A stretch of 64,000 bases of DNA from Gracilariopsis chorda. Its lineage: Eukaryota; Rhodophyta; Florideophyceae; Gracilariales; Gracilariaceae. The DNA is taken from assembly GCA_003194525.1 (NCBI GenBank), contig NBIV01000125.1:124001-188000 (forward strand), written 5' to 3'. Both the position numbers and the translations under genes were made by a program. The notes below the pieces were generated by a model. The model did no database searches, was not told the origin of the DNA, and saw nothing but the letters and a program-made list of their open reading frames with translations. The first letter of the stretch is position 1, and each line of letters starts with the position of its first letter. Shown in pieces: positions 28,315 to 39,039 of the stretch.

Positions 28315-31055
28315 AGCACGGGGTGGGCGCGGGGGGGGTTATCGGAGGGATCGGGGGAAGGAAGGGAATGGTGTTGGGGCTGGTGGCGGGCAGGCGCGCG
28401 ATGGTGGGGGGAGGGGATGATGTGTGGCGATGATGTGTGCGACGGATGGAGTAAGGGTGGAACGCTTGTCGGTCTCTGGACTCTCAGGTCGCAGTTGAGC
28501 GACTGGGGGTCCCATGGCGAAAACGCGTCTCGAGACGGGGTGGCGCGATGTGCGCGGCGAACGCGCTGATGTGTCAGCGGCAACGGTCACAAGTGGGCGC
28601 GTGGCGCACGAGCGGAGCGGAGCGACGCGAAGCGCGATGCGAAGCGCGACGCGGGCGGGGCGCGCGGCGTTGCGACTGGCGATGGCGTTGACGTCATCGC
28701 GCTGCCGCGCGCCGAGGACGCTAAGCTCGGCGCCGTCGTGGCGCACTTGTATAACTTGCTAGCAGGCAGCTAAGCGCCGCCCGCAGCAGAAGCGGCGCGC
28801 GCCGGGCCAACGCTCACCTTCGGCGTCGACGCGCCACAGCCGTGCCTGACATGTCACTTCTCCGCTGTGAGCGCGCCCCCATTCCGCGTAGATGCCTTTC
28901 TCCGGCTGCAACCTTTGAACGGCGCTGAACCGCGACGTCGTATGTTGCACGCGCCGCGAGATCAGCGGCCCAACAAGGCGAAAAGCTTGTTGCATCATCC
29001 GCTTATTCAGCCAACGTTCCCCAAAAAACGTCTCTAGTGCGCCATGCGCATTCATTCAAACAGCGCACAAATAAGCCGTTCACCAGCCACATGACCTCCG
29101 CCCGATCTCCATCTCAGCACCGCTAAATATTGAAGGGCACTTGCGGCAACTGTACGCGCCCCCGCCCCGAACTACTGTACAAACCCCCCCCGTTCCTCCT
29201 TTCCACCACCCACTGCCCACTACACAAACTCAGCACCATCCAGCTTGGTACGTAGTAATGCAGTTCCCCCCTGCTCACTGTTCACCACTTTCCTTCGTCC
29301 TGTTCACGTCCGCAATTCATACAAGTAACGCTTGACCCCCATTCACAGCCTTATTCACTCGCACGCAACCCAAACCCAACCTCAGCCTTTAGAACTACCA
29401 TCGCTGATCACCGACCACATCAGCGCAAACGTCCATCCAAAACAGTACACACGACTTGCTCAACATCACGCCTGTTGAACATCCCATCTCGTGCTCGGAA
29501 TCGTACGCATCGGATCTACACCCGTAAAACTGAGCCAAACGTTTTTGCAGAAGCCTCCCAACAAGCCTTGCAAAACTCCCCGTGGAGCATATCTGTATTC
29601 AAAAATGATTATAGCATACCACACCCAGTCGTCGCCTCTTCACTACTACCTTCGCAGTTGACGGCTTTAACTTTCTAGCATACAGTACTGTATCTCAGCG
29701 AGAATCACGTTATCCAGTGCTACAGTAGCAATCTACTCTCGTTTCTGAACGCGGAGCCGCATGGCGCTTGTGTGAGAGATAGTAGCTACTGGAAACGTCA
29801 CACGAGACTCCTCTTCCTTTTGGAAACGACGTTACCCTTGTAGTCCGTATCTGCGGTTCAGAGCACTCGTGGCGTAGCCCGTGTTTGCTGAACGCAGACA
29901 CAGGGCACACGTCAACTCGCGACCATTTCCTCATACATCTGTCTAATTCAAAAATCAACACCCCAACACTCACCAGTCGCTTATCGAAGCACCTGCTGAC
30001 CGACCCGTTCTGTCCCGTGTTGCATTGTATGTTTTCGTGTGTATCGGCCTGCGTACGGACACCTCGTTCCAATGCCTCACCCAAGGTAGAACCATCTCAG
30101 AAGAGGAAAACTTTCTTATCTCAGAAAGGGCACAAAGCTGAAAGCTTTCTTTGGCCGTTTGCTTTCATTGCAATGCTGGGCATGAATCGGACACACGATA
30201 CCTTTTTTTTGTTTCCTGGCTTCTATAGCTACACGCCTAGTTGTGTGGACAACGTCTTTCTTAGTGTCCGAAATGATCTACAGCGTCGTTTCTTTTAGAT
30301 TGTTACGCATCATGCAACAGTTCGTTTCCAAATGTGCAGGGTTAGAGGGATGGCGTTTCCACGCAACTCACATCTTCCCAAGTCCTTGGCATGTCAGCCA
30401 CAGGACAAACCTGAAATGCTGCGGTGGTGTGCCCACTCCAGTTGAACTCTCTGGAACGCAGAGATGTAGGGCGCAGAATGACAGGTACACACAACAATAT
30501 GTTGAAAACCCACGGCTGGTTGAGGGATGATCTTGAAATTGTATTCACTCCAGTGGGCTGCTCGAAACGTGGTTGGAGGATGACATGCCCTTGTAGCGAT
30601 GTCTCTGTCGAGCAGTGGAATGGCAATCTCGTAAACAAAAGGATCTAATTGCCACAGACGCTCTGCACAGAAAACCCATGTCTCTAATCGCCACAAGTGC
30701 CAGGAACGACAAAAGGTGGAGTGGTCATGCTTTGGTGATGTCATATGCTCCAGCGCACATGTGGCCCCACATTCTGTGCACGAAAACGGATACACTCATC
30801 CACCAAGCACGGGCCGTGTCATAACAAACAAAGGGACTTTATGCTACAGCAAACGACAGAACAGACGAGAGCTTTCAAACAACCACACAAAGTGAGCACA
30901 TAATTTCACAAGATTGACGTAATGATGCTTGATGCTTGATGCACAAGTAGTTCAAGAGCACACCTGCCAAACGTCGCGCTGGCACAGCTCGTTTACAAGC
31001 GCTCCGCGTCTAATACACAGCCACACAAGAAGAGACGAAACAAAAATATACAAGG
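28315..31055. other. GC-rich upstream region, then gene-poor spacer
   Basis: 28315-29060 is very GC- and CpG-rich and is probably the distal carbonic anhydrase promoter. 29060-31055 shows no convincing gene on either strand; its frames are short and cysteine/serine-rich without family similarity. The right end holds the 3' region of the inositol kinase gene. Confidence 0.5.
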
Positions 31056-32540
31056 TCATTGTTGAGCCCGTTGAGACGAATTTGGTTCAGCCTTAGCATT
31101 AGCATCCGCTTTCGCGTCCGCATCGGAACCAGGATCTTCATCCTCATCAGCAGATTGTGCGAAATCCACGGAGGAAGAACAAGGAGTAAATACCGAAGAA
31201 AACGACGAAACCGAAGCACTCGGTAAATCACGCCACAGAGACTCAAAATTAAATGCGTTTCCCTCAGTAGGGGCATGTTTCAAACTAGCAGCAGTCACCG
31301 AACTCTTCGCTTCATGATCCAGAACGTCCTCAACAGCTCTGCGCATAGAGAAGATAGGTTTGGCTCGATAAAAGCGAATACTTCGCAACGCGGATAAAAT
31401 GGTATGCAATCCGGTAATATAGCCCTCATCACGTGAACCATCCTCACTATGACTCCAGTGAGCAAAGTCAATCATTCGAACATCACATCGAGTACGACGT
31501 GTAAGTCCGACAATATGATCCTCTGAAAGGCGTACGTTAGAGTTTATACGGTGCAAGTTTCGAAGTGCTCTTGCCCAAAGCCGGTATGGGGCGCGGTTAT
31601 CATTGTCGTAGATGAGCAGCAAAGAAGAGCCTATAAACCTGAAACAGTTGTTTTGTTCAAAGTGGTTGAGAATGTTTTGAATCATGTGTTGAAAGCGTTG
31701 CGCAACATCGGTGCGAACTCCCGACTCATCGGTAAGAAAAAATGTAAGTACATCGCGAAGAGACACGGCTGCAGACATGGACACGGAGTGGCTTTGGGCC
31801 TTATTACCAGTGACGTGCTCCATGGAACGGTACATAGACAAGCCCTCAAGTCGACAGCCGTCGGATCTAGATCCCGTAACGCGGTCAAGAGCGCTCATTT
31901 TGAACTTCTTAAAGCGACTGGGTTCGTGTTGTTCAAAGGTATGGACGCCCATTTTGAGGTCTATGACGCAGGGGCGTTGATATCCGTAGGTGAGGTCCTC
32001 AATCTTGATGGACGCCGGGTGCACTCGACCGTAGTACGCCGGCAAGAAAGTGACAGGCCAGCAGCCCTTTTGGACCATTTCATAGAAGATAGCCTCTCGC
32101 TCAGGCGCCTTTTTGACGAGCGTGGCACCTTCATTTGAAAAGGAGCCGTCATGGCCCGCAGCCTGACTGAAGGAGCGACTGTCGGGATCATCGTCGACTC
32201 GGGTAGCGCTAAAAATGGCCGGCAGCACGATTTGGCTGGTGCTGGACATGGAAACCTCATCAGCATTGGCGGGAGAGGAGGAAGTTCGCGACGGCGGTTT
32301 TCTCAGCGTTACAAGCGTCTGGGTTTCACGTTTGGAAGGCGGTTTGTTGCGACGGCGCGACGGAAAGCGTCTGGCAATGGGTCTTGAGGAGAGTGAGGGA
32401 AAAGATGCAGTGGTGGCTGCACAAAGGGACGGCTGCGACTGGACACAGTCATCATCATCTGTGCGCGGTGGTTCTTCATCCTGCGGCAAGGACAGAGAGG
32501 AGCGCGCGATGGCGTTTCCTCGCGGGCGCAGCAGACGCAT
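31056..32540 (-). CDS. Inositol polyphosphate kinase (IPK family)
   Basis: Kinase of the IPMK/IP6K/IP3K family, phosphorylating soluble inositol phosphates. The diagnostic motif PxxxDxKxG is PCVIDLKMG (190-198). SSLLLIYD (305-312) and the metal-binding IDFAH (357-361) follow at the right spacing. The presence of all three with a 494-aa length suggests the IP6K branch, which makes pyrophosphorylated inositols, but IPMK is not excluded. The first ~100 residues are low-complexity, Ser/Arg-rich, and likely disordered. An acidic D/A repeat lies near the C-terminus (DEDEDPGSDADAKADANAKA). The gene is divergent from the PH-like kinase gene, with a TATATATATA string ~60 bp before the start. Confidence 0.88.
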   Translation of the reverse strand: MRLLRPRGNAIARSSLSLPQDEEPPRTDDDDCVQSQPSLCAATTASFPSLSSRPIARRFPSRRRNKPPSKRETQTLVTLRKPPSRTSSSPANADEVSMSSTSQIVLPAIFSATRVDDDPDSRSFSQAAGHDGSFSNEGATLVKKAPEREAIFYEMVQKGCWPVTFLPAYYGRVHPASIKIEDLTYGYQRPCVIDLKMGVHTFEQHEPSRFKKFKMSALDRVTGSRSDGCRLEGLSMYRSMEHVTGNKAQSHSVSMSAAVSLRDVLTFFLTDESGVRTDVAQRFQHMIQNILNHFEQNNCFRFIGSSLLLIYDNDNRAPYRLWARALRNLHRINSNVRLSEDHIVGLTRRTRCDVRMIDFAHWSHSEDGSRDEGYITGLHTILSALRSIRFYRAKPIFSMRRAVEDVLDHEAKSSVTAASLKHAPTEGNAFNFESLWRDLPSASVSSFSSVFTPCSSSVDFAQSADEDEDPGSDADAKADANAKAEPNSSQRAQQ

Positions 32541-32597
32541 GTTTTGTCGGCGCCACGGAACGCGCGCCCGCGCCGCATGGCGTCAAGGCGTAGAATC

Positions 32598-32607
32598 ATA
32601 TATATAT
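32598..32607 (-). promoter_or_regulatory. Possible TATA box of the inositol kinase gene
   Basis: An alternating TA run, the only AT-rich spot in a GC-rich divergent region, 58 bp upstream of the inositol kinase start. It reads the same on both strands, but the kinase on the + strand starts more than 400 bp away. Confidence 0.4.
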
Positions 32608-33030
32608 ACATAAACAAAAGTGCATTGTGTGCTGTTCCAGGAGCTGGAACAACGGCAACAATGCACTGGAACCCAGTCGACGCTCGAGTGCGAATCTGGT
32701 GCGTGGACAGCTGTGTGACGTGGACAGGTGTCGCAGCTGGAATACTGGCCACGAGTGACACGCGGCAGGTGTTATATTTTGGTGCGGGGCCGTGTCACGC
32801 TGTCAGCCGGGAGACGGGGCTACTGCAACGTGGGGCGCGTTCTTTGGCTGGTCGTGTGCGAGAAACGGGTCGCTTCATTCCCGCACTCGCGCACGCGCCG
32901 CGTTGCTCTTTTGCAACGGCCGCTTCACACTTCACAACGCACAGTCCGCGCGTCCTCATTGCGCGCTTCACCTCCGCCGCCTCCTCCTTTCGCCGGCACA
33001 AAGCGGATAAACCCCCCGACTTGGCCAGCT

Positions 33031-34143
33031 ATGGTGGAGCTCCGTTATGCCGCAGACTCCAAGGAGTCCGACTGGATTACCCGTGTTACGGCGCAGCGAC
33101 TTTCGCTCTTTGCTCGGCCGGACGAAACGGAACGTAGGTTGTTTTTCAAGCTCAGGGGCTCCACGCTCACTGCCCACGCCGAACCGTCGTACCCGGAGTT
33201 GTGGCGCTCGCCCGTCAAGGAGCTGCGTTCGTTTGACCAGCCGTCCTTGACTATTTGTGTTCGGCTTGACAAAGTGCTGCTCACGTTGAGATGCGACGAC
33301 GAAGCAATGTTTGCGCGCTGGGTGGACGCGCTGCACCGCTCCGCGGGCACCTCGTTTGAGCGCTTCTACAAGCGGGAAAGGAGAATAGGCAAGGGGCATT
33401 TCTCGCACGTGTACCAGGCGTGTGACCGCTCGACGGGCGACAAGTTTGCCGTCAAGGTCATCAACAAGGACAAGAACGACATTGAGAAGAGCAAGAAGTT
33501 TGTGCGAAGGGAGGTTAAGGTGCTGTCTGTAACGGATCACCCCAACTTGGTACGCGCAGTCGACTTCTTCTCGTCCAAGGGCAAGCCGCACATCGTCATG
33601 GAGTACGTTGAGGGCGGCTCGTTACGCGAGCTCATACGGAAGAAGAAGCGACTGAGCGAGGAGGAGGCCCGACCTATTGTACGCGGTTTGTTACAAGCTG
33701 TGGCGTATCTACATTCAGTCAACATAGTACACCGCGACATCAAGCCGGAAAATGTGCTCATGGAACGAGAAGACTTTCCAAAGCTAACTGACTTTGGGTT
33801 GGCCACGTTTGTGAACGAAGAGAAGAACATTCATTCCGTGGTTGGAACACCCAGTTATGTGGCACCCGAGGTGATCCGTAACGTGCCGTACGGCCCTGCT
33901 GCGGACGTTTGGTCTTGCGGCGTGCTGCTGTACTTTATGCTGGCGGGGGAACGACCGTTCACTGGCGATAGCCGGGAGGACATTAAACGGTCCATTTTGA
34001 GCGGCGACTTGAGGTTTCCGAGTCAGTTGTTTGGAAGTTGTTCGCCGGAAATCAGACACTTGATTAACTTGATGCTTAACTATGAGCAAAGACTACGCAT
34101 CAGTGCGGAGACGGCTCTTCAACACCCTTGGCTATTGCGCTGA
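33031..34143 (+). CDS. Ser/Thr protein kinase with N-terminal PH-like domain
   Basis: 370 aa from Met33031 (MVELRYAADSKESDW). The frame is open further upstream but is Arg/Cys-rich and not protein-like. Residues ~12-108 look like a PH domain: WITRVTAQRLSLF at the start and a closing helix ARWVDALHRSA, with strands between. The kinase domain is complete: RIGKGHFSHVYQA (Gly loop), FAVKVIN (Lys), VHRDIKPENVL (catalytic loop), LTDFGLA, GTPSYVAPE and the closing ALQHPWLLR. The sequence style is CAMK/AGC-like. A PH-like module on a kinase suggests recruitment to phosphoinositides, which is inference. Neighbour to an inositol polyphosphate kinase on the other strand. Confidence 0.88.
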   Translation: MVELRYAADSKESDWITRVTAQRLSLFARPDETERRLFFKLRGSTLTAHAEPSYPELWRSPVKELRSFDQPSLTICVRLDKVLLTLRCDDEAMFARWVDALHRSAGTSFERFYKRERRIGKGHFSHVYQACDRSTGDKFAVKVINKDKNDIEKSKKFVRREVKVLSVTDHPNLVRAVDFFSSKGKPHIVMEYVEGGSLRELIRKKKRLSEEEARPIVRGLLQAVAYLHSVNIVHRDIKPENVLMEREDFPKLTDFGLATFVNEEKNIHSVVGTPSYVAPEVIRNVPYGPAADVWSCGVLLYFMLAGERPFTGDSREDIKRSILSGDLRFPSQLFGSCSPEIRHLINLMLNYEQRLRISAETALQHPWLLR

Positions 34144-35493
34144 CGTCTGTTTGTTCCTTGGGTTTTATTTTTATCATGTACAGTTTGGATGGTTTTTGCA
34201 CATTACACTTTATAAAATGAAGCGCCACTTGTGTGTGCTCGGGTGCGGTTTGTGTTCGAAGAAAGCAACCAACCGTTTTGTTGCACAGCGTGCGCACAGA
34301 GTGCGTCACGGTACTACTGTATAAGCGATGCTTACCGTAAGCGTTGAACCCTTTTTTCCTTGGTGTAACTTAGACTAACCTTACCGCACATGCAACAAGC
34401 TGGACTTGGAATAGCAACGCAGCAGCAATATCAACTGTTGGCCGTTGCCTGAGTACAGCGATACAGCCGGCAGTGTTTGTGGACGACTGTGCGAAGGGCA
34501 ATGTCGAAATAAGCATGCCGCTGTTGACTGCCGGTCGGGGGGAGGGAATGGCATTCCATTCGCACACAAACACAGCGACGAAGGTGCTCGGAACGAGGAC
34601 GCGCTAGAGCGGACGCAGTATCTAGCGTATGTTTGCAGGGGGGGGGAACACAGCTTTCTCGGCCAATGGCGAACCAGCCATCTGTTCTCGTACGGAGGCA
34701 CTCACTACGTAAAGTGCACACGCATCGCCGCTGCGTGTGTATCGATACGCAGATATATCTTATTGGTACCGTTGTACAAGCAGATGCGAGGAATTCAATG
34801 TGTAAAAGGGCGTTATGATACTTTAGTAGTGAATCGACGATTAACAAAGGCGCGCACGCACGAAAAAGCGGCGAGATGAACGAAGCTCGCACATGTGCAG
34901 CGCCAAGTTGGGAGCGTTTATGAAAGCGGCGCTGCTTACCGTTGTAGCGCGACGGAGGAGAGAGAGAGAGCTTGCTGAAGTTAGGACACGTCTGTCAGCG
35001 CCTATGTCGTAGGCGCAGCTGAATTGGCGGAGGTGTGGAGGAGAGTGTCACGCTCAGCAGAGCGGCGGTTGACGGCTGCCACTTTTCGCCGACGTCAGGC
35101 GGTTACATATGTGTTTCAGTTTGGAGCCCTTTTTTGGGTGTGTGGCGCAGCCAAAAGCATGTCACGCCGCCGTTTGTCCCGCGCTGGCTGTAATGCACTG
35201 CGCCGTCGATACCACTTGTACCCGTCAACAGCGCCCTGAAACGTGTCCCCGTGTCCACGGAAACCACTGTAACACGCTGCACGCGTGGATACGTGCATCG
35301 TGTTTTCGATCAACCAGCCGAGCGGACACCACACCATCCATTGGTGCGACGACGGTGGCTGTGTTCGTCGGTGAGAGCGCCCGCCACCGCACTTGCTCCG
35401 TATCCCGCAAGCTCGCACATTCCTTTCCCGCGTTTCCACTCTTTCACTGTTTCGCTCTCAACAACATCAACACCAACACCAACAACAGCACAA
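34144..35493. other. Intergenic region before RPS29
   Basis: Kinase 3' end, then ~1 kb with no supported gene. 34960-34975 is a short GA repeat, and a run of ten Gs lies near 34638. The RPS29 leader (35400-35493) is pyrimidine-rich and then CAA/CACC-rich, as expected for a ribosomal-protein gene. Confidence 0.5.
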
Positions 35494-35664
35494 ATGGGTC
35501 ACGAAAACATCTGGGGATCTCACCCGAAGAGATACGGAAAAGGTTCACGCTGTTGCCGAGTATGCGCCTCCCGCATCGGCATCATCCGGAAATACGGTCT
35601 CGACATCTGCCGTCGTTGTTTCCGTGAAAATGCCAACAACATTGGCTTTTACAAGTACCGTTAA
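35494..35664 (+). CDS. RPS29: 40S ribosomal protein S29 (uS14)
   Basis: 56-aa small-subunit protein with one zinc finger. The sequence [18 protein letters not shown] matches eukaryotic S29, followed by [19 protein letters not shown] and CRRCF, with Cys pairs C-x2-C separated by 14 residues, and the family ending NIGFYKYR. Full length, no coding intron. The start has AAA immediately before ATG. Confidence 0.97.
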   Translation: MGHENIWGSHPKRYGKGSRCCRVCASRIGIIRKYGLDICRRCFRENANNIGFYKYR

Positions 35665-35828
35665 TTGCTTCACCGCCGCCCTCAACGCACGCTGGAATTG
35701 CTTCGGGCTGCCAAACGCGAAGCTGCTACAGCCCTGAATGGCCTTTCTTGCAACACCCATTTTCGGTGCTCCTAGTATGCGTTGAACTGCGTAAAAACAA
35801 GCAACTTACAAAACACAAACAAAGCGCT

Positions 35829-36734
35829 TTATGCCTTCTTTTCAGCTTCCTTAATCTTAATCGTTACCTTAACGTCATCCACCTTCACAGCGCGTCTCTC
35901 AATCCCATTCCCACTAGATGCCTCCCCCCGTGGCTTCACTCTCACCACGAACTTTGCGTTCTCAGTTTCCTCAGTAATATCGCCAAATTCATTCACACTC
36001 CTTGTAACCCCATTCTCCTCCTCCAACCCCTCCTCCTCCTCGTCCTCCTCCTCCACTTCAGTAGCCTCGTCCAGCACGTCAACCATCTCCTTCAACTTCT
36101 CGTGCGTAGGGTTCGCCCTGAAAAACTGTTTGGCGGGCGTCTTTTCAAACATATCTTCCGCAATCTCCACAGCCAGCTTACCGTCAAAGCTCGCAATGTT
36201 CGCATCGGCCCCACGTTCAACCAACAATTTGACAGTGTCCAACTTCACGTATCCAGTCGCCATGTGCAACGGAGTGAACCCCAACACGTCCTGTTTATCC
36301 ATTGTGGCGCCCCTGTCCATCAACTTTGTGCACAACGTCGGCAATCCATTGCCAGCACAGAAGTGAAGTGCGCTACGTCCGTTCACATCGGTCACACTTG
36401 CTACAAAATCTTCTTCCATCATGCTCTCAATGCTTTCCACGTCCGCGTTGTAACACGCTTCTATGAACTTGGCTTCGCGCTCGCCGAGTCCCACTGTGGA
36501 TACGCCCGCTTTAGTGGGCGCTTGTGACGGCCCTTGCATTATGCTTTCTTCCTGTTCTTGTTGCGGCGCGTTTGCATCGCACATACGCGGTGCGACACGG
36601 TGTGTGCGTTGTGCGTGCGTCGTGCATACTCTTCGAGATCGAATGCATCTGTTGCTGTTTCCTATATCCAGACGGCTTGTGAGAGAAGCTGTAGCAAGTG
36701 GCGCCGGCAGTAGGAATGTGGGTACAGGCGACAT
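35829..36734 (-). CDS. Plastid ankyrin protein resembling cpSRP43 ankyrin block
   Basis: 301 aa. Residues 1-60 look like a plastid transit peptide (Ser/Thr/Arg-rich, no acids until Asp23). The ankyrin repeats (about 125-225) follow chloroplast SRP43 closely: DVNGRSALHFCAGNG, FTPLHMATGYVKLDTVKLLV and ERGADANIA, then EDMFEKTPAKQFF ... EKLKEMVDVLDEATEVEEEDE. In cpSRP43 this block binds the DPLG motif of light-harvesting proteins. The two following chromodomains of cpSRP43 are absent. Instead there is a Glu-rich linker and a short basic tail (FVVRVKPRG). It may be an LHC-type chaperone or a relative with another client. Confidence 0.7.
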   Translation of the reverse strand: MSPVPTFLLPAPLATASLTSRLDIGNSNRCIRSRRVCTTHAQRTHRVAPRMCDANAPQQEQEESIMQGPSQAPTKAGVSTVGLGEREAKFIEACYNADVESIESMMEEDFVASVTDVNGRSALHFCAGNGLPTLCTKLMDRGATMDKQDVLGFTPLHMATGYVKLDTVKLLVERGADANIASFDGKLAVEIAEDMFEKTPAKQFFRANPTHEKLKEMVDVLDEATEVEEEDEEEEGLEEENGVTRSVNEFGDITEETENAKFVVRVKPRGEASSGNGIERRAVKVDDVKVTIKIKEAEKKA

Positions 36735-37214
36735 GGTGGGCGTCGGTTACAACACTTGTGGCAAAACGTATCGGCTCGGGTCGTAATTGCGCTTGTCTGC
36801 TTTTCTTCTAGACGCTGAGCAGGACGGGGTGATTGTGGTTGGATGCTGTGTAGAAGAGCGTGCGGATGAAAAGCAGGCAAGCTGGCGGTGCTATTCGCAG
36901 GAGGAGTATGCCCGGGTGATGTTGAGCCAGACGTGGACTGGCTAACGAAGCAAATCTCTCGTTGGCGGGCAACTCCCTGTAACACGTGTGTGGTGAATGC
37001 ACGCTGAGATGCGTCACATGCCATTCTGTAGCCAGAATTATCTTAAATTCAACACAGACACCGTTTGCCCAACACACGGGCTATGTTCTTCGAGGTTCGA
37101 GAGCATCCCCGGACAACTACTAGACGAAGGGGAGCACTCACACCGTGTTGTGAATATCGTGTTTCGCTTGTTAGTTTATTCTAGTGATTGCCGTCAACAT
37201 ACAAAACCAGTTAT
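36735..37214. other. Spacer between ankyrin gene and CDC6
   Basis: Both flanking genes are on the minus strand. This holds the ankyrin-gene promoter and the CDC6 3' end. No gene or repeat seen. Confidence 0.5.
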
Positions 37215-38708
37215 CTATGCCTTCTTAACCAACAGCGGCAAGAACCCCTTATCAGCGACACCGGCCCGAACGTCCTCAACAGGAACCTTCAAGCGAACCG
37301 CTCTACCCCGCAGCGTTTTAGCCGAAGCCGTAGAACCCCGTCCTCTGCGCTGTGGCACATCAACCAAGCCATGATGCGCAAGTGCATTGCAACAAACATC
37401 CGCAAATTCATTGAACGACAGCCCATTCACATGCACCTTTGCGCAGAGCGACACAAATGATTGATAGAGACCGCCCAGCGTGGCTTTGCTTCGCAGCGCC
37501 CCGCTCTTGGACGGCAGCAGAGTTGCGTTTGCAGCTACGCAAAGCGCGATTTGTTGTTGAACTGGAAGTTGTTTGATCACATCCACAGCGGCCGAAAGAG
37601 CACCTCGATTATTGAGAATTGTGGACACGACGGATATGGCCTTTTCATTCGAATTCTCCAAGAGTCGACTATGCGCCTCATTACATACATCGAGCATGAG
37701 TCGCGCATCGCCCGAACCAGCAGCCACCTTTTTTGCAGCAAGCGATATGGCAATGGGATCCAGAACGGTGTGGTGTGCGCGTTGCAAGCGTTGCGAAACA
37801 ATGCTCTGCAAATTGGACGACGTGTACGGTCTGAAGGAGAGTATTTCGGGCATGCAGCCCGCTGCTCGAAGCCACGGGAGTGCTCGAACGGGCAGATCTA
37901 TGCAATTGGCTATGCCGATAACTGTGAATTTTGACGACGGTAAATGAGGCCATTCAAAAGCTGTGTAAAGCAGCATTTGGTCTCGGGAGGTGAGGAAGTC
38001 CACTTCGTCTAATACGATGAGCACCGGCTTTGATGCAGAGCGTGCATGCTGTTGTAACACTTTCCGAGCGTTTGTGTTGGACGCGGGTAGGTTGAGGTTG
38101 AGAGCGTGTGCAAGTCGGTTGTAAACATGGGCAGGTTGAGTAAGATTTGCACAGTTAATCCAGACGTGATCAAAGCCGTGAGTTTCGTCGACAGTGGAGG
38201 GGGAAGCGGAGTGTGAAATGAGATCGATGAGCGGCGTGGCGGTGGATGACTTTAGATGATTGATTACCTTTGTTACGGTGAAGGTCTTGCCCGTTCCGGG
38301 GGTTCCGCACACGTAAATTGCCTTTGCGGAGCGACCTGGACCTGGAAGCAGAGCATCGGTGAGCAGAGAAAGAAGGTGGCGAGACTGTTCCTCACGCGCA
38401 ACGGGCATACCCGCCGGCTCATACGAGAGCGCGAGCGAGAGCGCGTTTGCACGCGGGCACGAAGAAGGGGATTTCGAACGTTGCCCAGGCGAGGAGCACG
38501 GCGAGCAAGGCGGCAAAGGCGGCGGTGGAGAGGGGCCAGAGGCATCTGCAGAAGGGTCACAACAGGGCGCGCGGAGGAGGCGGACGGGGTTTGTGGGGCG
38601 AGGGCGGGATGGGCGCGCCTTTCGCACGCGGCCGATGGAGAGCGGGGCGGCGATTGGGGCGGCGGGGTTGAGCCGGGCGGAGCGACGGGGAGCGCGGTGC
38701 GACTTCAT
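37215..38708 (-). CDS. CDC6: CDC6 replication licensing factor (ORC1/CDC6 AAA+)
   Basis: AAA+ ATPase that joins ORC at origins and loads the MCM helicase in G1. Walker A is GTPGTGKT (135-142) and Walker B LIVLDEVDFL (230-239). Sensor-1 follows in FTVIGIANCIDLP. The lid carries the sensor-2 Arg in AGSGDARLMLDVCNEA, which is a CDC6/ORC1 signature. The C-terminal winged helix begins near 390 (LPVQQQIALCVAANA). The 95-residue N-terminus is basic and rich in Ser-Pro and Pro, as expected for a region under CDK control. 497 aa fits CDC6 rather than the longer ORC1, and no BAH domain is present. Confidence 0.92.
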   Translation of the reverse strand: MKSHRAPRRSARLNPAAPIAAPLSIGRVRKARPSRPRPTNPVRLLRAPCCDPSADASGPSPPPPLPPCSPCSSPGQRSKSPSSCPRANALSLALSYEPAGMPVAREEQSRHLLSLLTDALLPGPGRSAKAIYVCGTPGTGKTFTVTKVINHLKSSTATPLIDLISHSASPSTVDETHGFDHVWINCANLTQPAHVYNRLAHALNLNLPASNTNARKVLQQHARSASKPVLIVLDEVDFLTSRDQMLLYTAFEWPHLPSSKFTVIGIANCIDLPVRALPWLRAAGCMPEILSFRPYTSSNLQSIVSQRLQRAHHTVLDPIAISLAAKKVAAGSGDARLMLDVCNEAHSRLLENSNEKAISVVSTILNNRGALSAAVDVIKQLPVQQQIALCVAANATLLPSKSGALRSKATLGGLYQSFVSLCAKVHVNGLSFNEFADVCCNALAHHGLVDVPQRRGRGSTASAKTLRGRAVRLKVPVEDVRAGVADKGFLPLLVKKA

Positions 38709-39039
38709 TGATGCGCGATGTGGGTCGGGGGGCGGGGCAGCGATGGCGCATTGCGACGCGGTTTAGTATCTGCGCGGCGGGAGGCGGCGCGTTTCGTTTC
38801 GGCGGAGCGGCTGCGATGGCGCGCTGCCATTTTTGGCGGGAGCGGGACAGCGCGCTTGCGTTTCAGTACCAAGTTGATCTAATGCGTGGAAGCGTGGACG
38901 CGTGGCAACGTGGCACTGCTGTCCAGAATGCTGCGATGCGCTTGGCCGCTTGCTATGTGGCGCCTTGCGGCGCCGCTGCGCGTCGTTCCGCTGCGAGGAG
39001 AGAGCAAGGCTGGCGGCGCACACTTGCCGTTCGTTCACC
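38709..39039. other. Divergent promoter region (CDC6 / GPN1)
   Basis: A short region between two divergent starts, with GC-rich stretches such as gcgcggcgggaggcggcgcg near 38770. No TATA box seen. Confidence 0.5.

Noticed and set aside
30342-30824. Cys/His-rich frame of 133 codons upstream of the inositol kinase 3' end
   Set aside because: Looks briefly zinc-finger-like, but Cys and His spacing is irregular and competing frames exist on both strands.
31551-32138. 195-codon frame opposite the inositol kinase
   Set aside because: Antisense shadow of the kinase catalytic region.
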